Shown here: positions 1 to 5,877 of the stretch, piece after piece | How the letters are laid out: every line of letters begins with the position of its first letter | Numbering within the stretch: the first letter of the stretch is position 1 | DNA from: Myxococcales bacterium | GTDB lineage: Bacteria > Myxococcota > Myxococcia > Myxococcales > Myxococcaceae | Assembly: GCA_030681895.1 (NCBI GenBank) | Contig: JAUXRI010000176.1 | Location: 1-35,764, forward strand | Reading direction: 5' to 3' | DNA: 35,764 nt | Notes under the pieces: generated by a model | Databases searched by the model: none | What the model saw: only the letters and a program-made list of their open reading frames with translations | What the model was told of the DNA's origin: nothing | Position numbers and translations under genes: made by a program

Positions 1-590
1 GCGACCTTGCCTTTGATGGGGCCCTCCATCGTGCGGCCCAGCCGGCCTGCGGCGAGCGCGATGCCGAAGTCGAGCACCTTCACTTCGCCGTCGTAGGTGA
101 CGAAGAGGTTCTGGGGAGAGACGTCTCGGTGGACGATCTTCAGCGGCTGGCCTTCGAGGCTCGTGCGCCGGTGCGCGTAGCCGAGCCCACGCGCCGCGGC
201 CGAGATGATGGTCACCGCGAGCGACGCCGACAGCGGCCCCTCGACCTCCAGCAGCCGACGCTTGAGCCGGCCCACGGTCTGGCCCGCGAGGTACTCCATC
301 ACCAGGAACACCGAGCCTGCGTCGCGACCGAAGTCGAACAGCTGCACGATGTTCGGGTGCTGGAGCTGCGCAGCGATGCGCGCCTCGTCGAGGAACATGG
401 TCATTGCCGCCGAGTCGGCGTCGGCACCCGCGAGCACCCGCTTGAGCGCAACGAGGCGCTCGAAACCGCCGGCTTCACCCTGCCGCGCGAGCCAGACTTC
501 ACCCATGCCGCCACGCGCGAGTTCCCGAACGAGCACGTACTGCGCGACCGTCAACCCGGGTTGCCAGCTCTGGACGGGTGAAGTCGCCAC
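1..590 (-). CDS. Serine/threonine protein kinase, N-terminal part (runs off the window)
   Basis: The reverse strand encodes about 196 residues of a eukaryotic-type (Hanks) Ser/Thr kinase catalytic domain. Visible motifs are the Gly-rich loop GGMGEV (about residues 27-32), the ATP-anchoring Lys in VALKR (about 50), the catalytic loop HRDVSPQN (about 154-161) and DFG (174-176). The C-terminal lobe and anything after it lie outside the window. A GTG at 588-590 is the best start, because it leaves a short leader before the first beta strand; no strong ribosome binding site was seen. The gene is divergent from the secreted protein starting near 606, so the two promoters must overlap coding sequence. 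Kinases of this kind are abundant in myxobacteria and phosphorylate Ser/Thr on regulators; the substrate here is unknown. Confidence 0.93.
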   Translation of the reverse strand, partial: MATSPVQSWQPGLTVAQYVLVRELARGGMGEVWLARQGEAGGFERLVALKRVLAGADADSAAMTMFLDEARIAAQLQHPNIVQLFDFGRDAGSVFLVMEYLAGQTVGRLKRRLLEVEGPLSASLAVTIISAAARGLGYAHRRTSLEGQPLKIVHRDVSPQNLFVTYDGEVKVLDFGIALAAGRLGRTMEGPIKGKV

Positions 591-605
591 GCTACAGTGA
601 ACTCT

Positions 606-1598
606 ATGCGTTTCTGGGTGGTCCTCGCGGTTCTGTTCGCCAGCGCCTCGATGGCGGGCAACCCGAAACTCGAAGCCGTTCGAGAGCAGGTGAGCGCGCT
701 CAAGTACCCACAGGCGGCCCGCACGCTCGACGAGCTCCGGCAGACCGACGGCCTGAGCCGCACCGAGGCGCTGGAGTTCTTCACCCTCGAAGGCCTCGTG
801 AAGGGTGCGCTGAACGACGGCGACGCGGCGAAGGCAGCCTTCACGCGCGCGTTGCTCATCGACCCCGAGCTCAAGCTGCCAGGCAAGGTCGCGCCGCGGG
901 TGAGCACGCCGTTCCTCGAGGCGAAGAGCTGGGTGAAGGAGCACGGCGCGCTCGAGCTGTCGACGAGCGCGCTCTCTCGCCTCTCGGATGAAGGCTGGAG
1001 CCTCGACGTGTCCCCCCTGAAGGACGCGCTCTCGCTGGTGACCGACGTGCGCTTCGACCTCGACGAAGATGGCACCCAGCGCACCGTGGTGACGCCCGTC
1101 TCGCAGACGAAGCAGCTGACCGGCCGCGGCGGCGTGGTGGTGGTGCGGTGGGCCTTGCTGACGGCGCGACGGTGGGTGCTGGCAGAGGGCGGCCCGCTGT
1201 CGCTGGAGAAGCCGGTGGCCGTGGCGGTGCCGACTCGACCTGCGCCGGTCTCGGTGACGGCCGTGCAACCGCAGCCCTTTCCGAAGGTCCCCGGGTTCGT
1301 CGCGCTCGCCGTCGGTGCAGGCCTCACCGTGATTGGCGCCCTGCTCTTGAATGGAGCGGCGGAGTCTGTCGCACGGGCGCGTGGAGCCATGACGTTCGAC
1401 GAGCTGAAGAGCGCGACGAGAGTGGGCCGGACGAGCCAGACGTTCGGAGGCCTGCTGCTCACCGGAGGTCTGGTGTCTGCAGCGGTCGGCGCGGCGTTGC
1501 TCTTCGTCGGCTTCACGAGCGCGCCGGCGCCAGCGAGGATCTCGTTCACGGCGACGGCGAATGGTGGCTTCGCGGTGCTGTCCGGAGCGCTGCCGTGA
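606..1598 (+). CDS. Secreted TPR-like protein with C-terminal membrane segments
   Basis: Protein of 330 residues from ATG 606; a GTG at 597 would add three residues. It starts with a signal peptide (MRFWVVLAVLFASASMAG). Residues 20-110 look helical and TPR-like, with alternating Ala/Leu pairs and the phrase AFTRALLIDPELKLPG, which resembles a TPR helix. Two hydrophobic segments lie near residues 220-245 and 285-310, so the C-terminus is probably membrane anchored. No enzyme motif was recognised. Its stop codon overlaps the GTG start of the next gene (GTGA), so the two are translationally coupled. Envelope location is inferred from the signal peptide; the function is unknown. Proteins of this shape often sit beside Ser/Thr kinases in myxobacteria. 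Confidence 0.8.
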   Translation: MRFWVVLAVLFASASMAGNPKLEAVREQVSALKYPQAARTLDELRQTDGLSRTEALEFFTLEGLVKGALNDGDAAKAAFTRALLIDPELKLPGKVAPRVSTPFLEAKSWVKEHGALELSTSALSRLSDEGWSLDVSPLKDALSLVTDVRFDLDEDGTQRTVVTPVSQTKQLTGRGGVVVVRWALLTARRWVLAEGGPLSLEKPVAVAVPTRPAPVSVTAVQPQPFPKVPGFVALAVGAGLTVIGALLLNGAAESVARARGAMTFDELKSATRVGRTSQTFGGLLLTGGLVSAAVGAALLFVGFTSAPAPARISFTATANGGFAVLSGALP

Positions 1599-1996
1599 AG
1601 CGTCTGGCGCTGCTGGTGTGTTGCAGCCTCGCGTCATGCATCGACTTCGACGCGCTCGAGGACGAGGTGTGCGCCGCGCGGCCCTCGACGTGCGCTGATG
1701 CTGGCGTCGATGCGGGCACCACCGCGGACGTCGACGCAGGGGTCGATGCCGGCGCGCCCGACTCGGGGACGACGTCGTACTATTGCAGGCCCTGCACCTC
1801 GGCCGCGCAGTGTGGCGGGCCGCAGAACTTCTGCTTCGCGCCCGGCGTCTGCGGCATCGACTGCTCCGCCAACACCAGCATCTGTGGACCAGGTCAGCGC
1901 TGCGCGTCGGTCGCCGCGCCGGACGGCGGCATCAGGGGCTACAACTGCGTGCCGCTCAACACCCTCTGCGACGGCGGCCTGCGCGACGGCGGCTAA
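1595..1996 (+). CDS. Cys-rich lipoprotein
   Basis: Protein of 133 residues starting at a GTG that overlaps the preceding stop codon by four bases (GTGA). The N-terminus is a lipoprotein signal with the lipobox LASC near residue 15. It is followed by an Asp-Ala-Gly-rich low-complexity linker (repeats of DAGVDAG) typical of myxobacterial surface lipoproteins. The C-terminal 70 residues are rich in cysteine (CRPC, CGGPQNFC, CGIDC, CGPGQRC) and probably form a disulfide-stabilised module. No catalytic motif is visible. It is cotranscribed with the TPR-like protein and ends tail-to-tail, nine bases from the stop of the membrane protein on the other strand. An envelope or surface role is inferred. 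Confidence 0.8.
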   Translation: MKRLALLVCCSLASCIDFDALEDEVCAARPSTCADAGVDAGTTADVDAGVDAGAPDSGTTSYYCRPCTSAAQCGGPQNFCFAPGVCGIDCSANTSICGPGQRCASVAAPDGGIRGYNCVPLNTLCDGGLRDGG

Positions 1997-2005
1997 CGCT
2001 TCGAC

Positions 2006-3769
2006 TCAGAGGGACAACAGCCCGCTGGGTTTCGGCAACACCACCGACTGTCCAACCGCCGGGAGCACCATCGGCATCCGGCGCTCCCCTTCCCATTGGC
2101 CGAAAGTGAACCCGCTGCGCTCGAGCACCTCGACGAACGTCACGCGAAGACGATTCGGAAGCCCTTCGTCGAGCCCGATGACCTCGACCGACGCACCGTT
2201 CAGCTTGACGCGGTGACCCATCGCGATGGGGTGCTGCGTCGAGCGCACGAGCTGCTCGAACACCGACTCCATCATTCGCCCGTCGATGACCTCGACCTCG
2301 ACCTCTCGGTCCGACACGCGCGTGAGTCGATGGGCGTACGCGGCGAACGAAATGGAGATCCACGCCTTCGGCGGAGGCTTCCCTCGCAGCAGCCGGTGCA
2401 TGCCCGGGTACAGCACCGCCGCCGGGTCCGGAGCGAGGAAGACGAACACCCGGCCCCCGAGCGCCTCGTCCGACAGCCCCGTCTCCATCGCTTCACGCCT
2501 CGAGAGGTCTGCGCCGAGCCGATAGATGAGCGCGTTCGAGGGCCAGGCGACGAGCGGCAACAGCACGGCAGGCACGACGAGCACTCGTGCACCGACGCGA
2601 ACGAAGCGGCTGGCCGAGCGCCAACCGAACACCAACACCGCGGCGATGATCGCCGAACCGCCGACCGAGGGCATGAGCAGCAGTCGATTGAGCGGAAACG
2701 TCGCGAGCACTGGAATGACCGAGAGCGCGGCGCCGAGCGCGAGCCACCGCAGCCCACTTCGTTCCGCGTCCGACAGCGTGCTCCACAATGCCCGGAGCAG
2801 GACGACAACCACCACGAGCGCGACGACCCCAGCGAGCGCGAGCACCGGGCGAAGCGCGACCTTCACCATCCAGAGGTCGGCGGTCGCTCCGAGGAACTGG
2901 GCGCCCGTCAACGCCAGGGCCTTCGCGGGCGCACGGGACAGGAACGCGAGCGGCTCGCGGAGCGGGTCGATGTAGATCTCGGAGCCAAGCGCGCCCGAGC
3001 CACTCCACGAATAGAGCGCCACGTACCCGAGCCCGACGACCGTCATCGGCAGCAGCGCCTTCACCCGGCCGACGACGCCACCGGGGCCGCGCGTCAGCTC
3101 CCACGCGCCGAGGTAGGCGAGCGCCGCCACCGCCGACTCTCCGCCCGCGAGCCCGAGCACCGCCGCCGCCAGCGAGAGCGGCAGCCCCCAGCGCCACCCG
3201 TCTTCTCGCCACCGCACGTGCGCGAGCACTGCCAGCAAGGCGAAGACCGTCGAGATGAGCGCGTTGCGATTGGCGATCCACCCGACGGCGATGGCGTGAG
3301 CGTCATCGATGGCGAACAGCACGGCAGCGAGCGGAACGAGCGGCGACGGCCCGAGGGCACGGCGGTACAGCCTCGTCACCACGGCAATCAACGCCACGTA
3401 CCAGGCGATGGAGTGCAGGTGCATGAGCGGCGCGTTCTCGCCGATGAGCGCGTGCTCCAGGTTGGCGACCAGCGCGGTGAGCGGCCTCAGGAACGAGAAG
3501 CGCAAGGTCGGCAACGACCACCAGGGGAACGGCCCGTTCTCGATGAGCGGCTGCATGTCTTCAGGCTTGCCGCTCGCGAACGTGAAGAGGTGCCAACGAT
3601 CGCCTGAGCCGAGGTCCTTGAAGCCCTCGAGCAGCGCCTGATGCAGGTAGTCGTCCATGAAGAGGCCGGTGGCGCAGAACGGCAGCGCCACCACGGCCCC
3701 GAGGATGAGCGCGGTTCGTCCCGCGCGTTCACCGAAGACGAGCTGCTTCCAGCCCGTCAGCCCGGCCAC
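2006..3769 (-). CDS. Polytopic membrane protein, GT-C glycosyltransferase-like
   Basis: Protein of 587 residues with about ten hydrophobic segments between residues 18 and 420, followed by a soluble C-terminal region of about 160 residues. The first loop has an acidic pair (FMDDY, D39-D40), the usual position of the catalytic acid in GT-C enzymes. The segment HAIAVGWIANRNALIS resembles the His/Trp/Arg-containing motif of PMT/TMTC-like proteins. A lipid-linked sugar transferase is therefore possible but not proven. The GTG start at 3767-3769 follows the reverse transcriptase stop codon by a single base, so translation is probably coupled to the RT. Whether it belongs functionally to the retron or merely shares its transcript cannot be told. 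It ends tail-to-tail with the Cys-rich lipoprotein. Confidence 0.75.
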   Translation of the reverse strand: MAGLTGWKQLVFGERAGRTALILGAVVALPFCATGLFMDDYLHQALLEGFKDLGSGDRWHLFTFASGKPEDMQPLIENGPFPWWSLPTLRFSFLRPLTALVANLEHALIGENAPLMHLHSIAWYVALIAVVTRLYRRALGPSPLVPLAAVLFAIDDAHAIAVGWIANRNALISTVFALLAVLAHVRWREDGWRWGLPLSLAAAVLGLAGGESAVAALAYLGAWELTRGPGGVVGRVKALLPMTVVGLGYVALYSWSGSGALGSEIYIDPLREPLAFLSRAPAKALALTGAQFLGATADLWMVKVALRPVLALAGVVALVVVVVLLRALWSTLSDAERSGLRWLALGAALSVIPVLATFPLNRLLLMPSVGGSAIIAAVLVFGWRSASRFVRVGARVLVVPAVLLPLVAWPSNALIYRLGADLSRREAMETGLSDEALGGRVFVFLAPDPAAVLYPGMHRLLRGKPPPKAWISISFAAYAHRLTRVSDREVEVEVIDGRMMESVFEQLVRSTQHPIAMGHRVKLNGASVEVIGLDEGLPNRLRVTFVEVLERSGFTFGQWEGERRMPMVLPAVGQSVVLPKPSGLLSL

Positions 3770-3770
3770 C

Positions 3771-5177
3771 TCAGCTCACCGGCAACGCCGCGACCTGCGC
3801 GAGAAATTCGGCGCCCTTCTTCGGGTCGCTCATGAACACCCACGCGGCGAGGCCCTGCAGGTGCGCGTGCGACTCACCGTCACGGTACGGCTTGCCCTTC
3901 GACCGGTTGTGAATCGCGGCGCGCAGCCGTCGCACGACGTCGCGAGACACGCGCGCCTTCGCCACCTGCGGGCCGGCGTCGTTGATGGTGAGCCCCGTCA
4001 CGCGCTGCGCCGCCCCACGACGGAGCACCTGCGTCTTCTTCCCGTGGAGCGTGAAGCCCTCACTCTTCAAGATGTCCTTCGTCTTCTCGACGAGAATTCC
4101 GAGCGCGAGGCGTTTCCGCTCCGGCGTCTTCCTGAACGAGAACGTCAGGTCGTCGGCGTAGCGCGTGTAGGTGCAGCCCAGCGCGCGGGCGAGTGCCGAG
4201 AGCCGCTGGTCGAGCCGCATGCACAGCGCGTTGGTGATGGCGGGAGACGTGGGCGCGCCCTGCGGCAACGCACGTGGCCCCGTCGCGACGTGGAGCGTCT
4301 GCTCGCGGAACTCGACCAACTGCCGCGGCGCCTCGGTGCACAGCAGCGCCAACAACGTCGCCACCGGCTCGGTCGCGCCCGACTTCCGCAACAGGCCCTT
4401 CACGCGTTTCCAGGTGACGGTGGGGAAGAAGTCTTTCACGTCGAGCTTCACCACGACGTCAGCGCCGACGTGCTGCAGGGCGTTCGTCAACACGCTGCGC
4501 GCGGGCAGGAAGCCATGCGCCGCCGCGTGCACCGGCAGCTTCTCGAAGTAGTGCTCGAGCGCCCACCGCTGCAGCGCCTTCAACTTCGGCATCGGCGCGG
4601 TGATGGTGCGCTCTCCGCCGGTGCGCTTGGGCACCTTCCACGAGTGGTAGTGCGTGCCCTTGTCGACCTCGCGATGAAACGTGAGCCAGCGCAGCTCGGA
4701 CAACGAGATGTCCATGCCTGCAGCGAGCTCGGTCGCCGTCTCCCACGCGGGCAGGCCGTTCTGCTCGGCGCGCTGGGCGCGGTCCTTCAGGTCGAAGTCG
4801 TCGGCGTCCTTCAGGTCGTCCCAGTGCACCGTGTTGCCGAGGAAGCCGATGGTGCCGAAGCGCCGGGCCTCGTTCGCGAGCGCACGCAGCTTCTTCCGTT
4901 CGGCACGCGAGGCCGTCTTCTTCTCTTTGAAGACCTTCTTCTCGTCGTCTGACGCGGGTGCAGCGGCGTCGGGGTTGTGGCCGGCCTCGATGAGCTTCGC
5001 GCGCACCCAGCCGTCGACGCCGCCCTTCCCTTCAATCTCGAGCCAACGCGCTTCGGCCGCGGTGCGCTGCTTCTCGCGCTCGTCGCGCTCGGCGTCGGTC
5101 AGCTTCGTGCGTGGCGGCTCGTGCGTGGTGAGCACCGGCGGCGCGGCTGAGACATGGTCGTCGATTCGATTCGTCAC
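3771..5177 (-). CDS. Retron reverse transcriptase
   Basis: Protein of 468 residues with the full set of retron RT landmarks. These are the palm region from about residue 165, AHGFLPARSV (219-229), motif A KLDVKDFF with catalytic D246, LPQGAPTSP (304-312), the YADD box at 340-343, and the VTG triad of the retron-specific Y region at 393-395. An N-terminal extension of about 150 mostly helical residues resembles the long myxobacterial RTs. The enzyme should prime from the 2'-OH of a conserved guanosine in the adjacent RNA and copy msd into branched msDNA. A GTG start at 5177 is chosen because AGGAGGG lies five bases upstream. Group II intron and DGR identities are unlikely: there is no maturase or endonuclease part, and QGAPTSP and VTG are retron-like. 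Confidence 0.96.
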   Translation of the reverse strand: MTNRIDDHVSAAPPVLTTHEPPRTKLTDAERDEREKQRTAAEARWLEIEGKGGVDGWVRAKLIEAGHNPDAAAPASDDEKKVFKEKKTASRAERKKLRALANEARRFGTIGFLGNTVHWDDLKDADDFDLKDRAQRAEQNGLPAWETATELAAGMDISLSELRWLTFHREVDKGTHYHSWKVPKRTGGERTITAPMPKLKALQRWALEHYFEKLPVHAAAHGFLPARSVLTNALQHVGADVVVKLDVKDFFPTVTWKRVKGLLRKSGATEPVATLLALLCTEAPRQLVEFREQTLHVATGPRALPQGAPTSPAITNALCMRLDQRLSALARALGCTYTRYADDLTFSFRKTPERKRLALGILVEKTKDILKSEGFTLHGKKTQVLRRGAAQRVTGLTINDAGPQVAKARVSRDVVRRLRAAIHNRSKGKPYRDGESHAHLQGLAAWVFMSDPKKGAEFLAQVAALPVS

Positions 5178-5182
5178 GACTG

Positions 5183-5189
5183 CCCTCCT
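5183..5189 (-). promoter_or_regulatory. Ribosome binding site of the retron RT
   Basis: On the minus strand AGGAGGG lies five bases before the GTG at 5177. It is a near-perfect anti-16S match and decides the start of the RT. It sits about 24 bases after the end of the proximal ncRNA, so RNA processing could affect RT translation. Confidence 0.85.
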
Positions 5190-5212
5190 GCTCGACCTGC
5201 GGAACAGCGACT

Positions 5213-5491
5213 GTCACGTCAGTGAGTGGGGTGCCGAAAGCACCACCTTCTCTCCTGGGGCTCGGTAGCCTCACCGGCTCTCCCGGCAGAGGGGCATCCT
5301 CCGCGGGGGAGAAACTGCGTTCGCGCAGTTGTCTCAGCTCTCCCCCGCGGAGGATGCCCCTCTGCCGAGGAGAGCCAAGAACAGGCTACCTAGCGATGGA
5401 TGTCGGTCGATTCTCCAGAGCGGCGCAACGCCGCTCCTGCGCACTGAAGCGCGAAGGCTGAAGATCTCGACACCCCGCTCATTGACGTGAC
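5213..5491 (-). ncRNA. Retron msr-msd RNA, proximal copy
   Basis: Structured RNA ending about 35 bases before the RT start. The ends form the a1/a2 stem (5471-5491 with 5213-5233), 21 positions with two mismatches. Reading 5' to 3' on the minus strand, a1 is followed by CTTCAGCC, where the G opposite 5458 is the likely branching guanosine. Then comes an 8-bp msr hairpin (GAGCGGCG/CGCCGCTC, loop TTG). The msd is a long hairpin: an outer 8-bp stem (5276-5283 with 5369-5376), a one-base bulge at 5368, a perfect 28-bp stem (5284-5311 with 5340-5367), a conserved unpaired stretch (5331-5339) and a 7-bp apical hairpin (5313-5319 with 5324-5330). The length resembles that of myxobacterial msDNAs such as Mx162. 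The exact cDNA ends are inferred. Confidence 0.92.
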
Positions 5492-5525
5492 GTTTTCGTT
5501 GTTCGGTGCGGGTCGCTCCTTGAAG

Positions 5526-5554
5526 GGACCACCTGTTTAAGCCAGCGGTGGTCC
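5526..5554 (-). other. Hairpin between the two retron RNAs
   Basis: A perfect 8-bp inverted repeat, GGACCACC (5526-5533) and GGTGGTCC (5547-5554), with a 13-base loop. It lies in the 84-base spacer, downstream of the distal RNA on the transcribed strand. There is no U-tract after it, so a classical Rho-independent terminator is unlikely. It could be a processing site separating the two RNAs, or a protein-binding site. The function is not established. Confidence 0.55.
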
Positions 5555-5575
5555 GGGTGAATTGAAAAGTTCGCG

Positions 5576-5850
5576 TCACGCCAGTGAGTGAGGTGTCGAA
5601 GCACCACCTTCTCTCCTGGGGCTCGGTAGCCTCACCGGCTCTCCCGCACGATCATCACCGGCGCGAGGCCTGAAACCGCGTTTGCGCGGTTGTCTCAGCT
5701 CAGGCCTCGCGCCGGTGATGATCGTGCGAGGAGAGCCAAGAACAGGTTACCTAGCGATGGATGTCGGACGATTCTCCAGAGCGGCGCAACGCCGCTCCTG
5801 CGCACTGAAGCGCGAAGGCTGAAGTCTCGACACCTCGCTCAATGGCGTGA
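5576..5850 (-). ncRNA. Retron msr-msd RNA, distal copy
   Basis: Second retron RNA, starting 27 bases after the SWIM gene stop. The a1/a2 arms (5827-5850 with 5576-5599) match at 22 of 24 positions. The likely branching guanosine is opposite 5819, in TTCAGCC after a1. An 8-bp msr hairpin (5779-5786 with 5790-5797) is identical to that of the proximal copy. The msd hairpin has the same plan: an outer 8-bp stem (5637-5644 with 5730-5737), an A bulge (5729), a perfect 28-bp stem (5645-5672 with 5701-5728), an unpaired GTCTCAGCT (5692-5700, plus strand) and an apical 7-bp stem (5674-5680 with 5685-5691). The 28-bp stem sequence is unrelated to that of the proximal copy and, unlike it, contains a GATC. 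The msDNA is inferred to be made by the RT downstream. Confidence 0.92.
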
Positions 5851-5877
5851 TGGGTCTTTTCGTCTACGTGGCTCCGG

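Larger units (their letters stand above)
5213..5850. repeat. Tandem duplication of the retron RNA unit with exchanged stems
   Basis: Two direct copies (5213-5491 and 5576-5850) are separated by 84 bases. Outside the long stem they are nearly identical. By eye there are two substitutions and one indel across about 103 bases of msr, and three substitutions and one indel across about 69 bases on the a2 side. Within the 28-bp stem only 11 of 28 positions match, yet both stems are perfectly paired and equal in length. Covarying pairs elsewhere support RNA structure. CACGTCA with TGACGTG becomes CACGCCA with TGGCGTG in a1/a2, and AACTGCG with CGCAGTT becomes AACCGCG with CGCGGTT at the apex. Confidence 0.95.

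Noticed and set aside
551..1549. Minus-strand frame of 332 codons
   Set aside because: It overlaps the kinase start and a plus-strand gene with a signal peptide, and has Ser/Arg/Thr-rich shadow composition.
2096..3607. Plus-strand frame of 503 codons opposite the membrane protein
   Set aside because: It is composed of Arg/His/Glu-rich antisense sequence, while the minus strand has clear transmembrane segments.
3771..5177. Group II intron or diversity-generating RT
   Set aside because: There is no maturase/endonuclease part or intron RNA, no template/variable repeat pair was seen, and the QGAPTSP and VTG motifs fit retrons.
5213..5850. Inverted repeats as MITE or insertion sequence copies
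   Set aside because: There is no transposase or target-site duplication, the arms covary as RNA stems, and the position between effector and RT fits retron msr-msd.
5213..5850. CRISPR-like direct repeats
   Set aside because: There are only two copies of about 275-279 bases with internal hairpins and no spacer pattern or cas genes.
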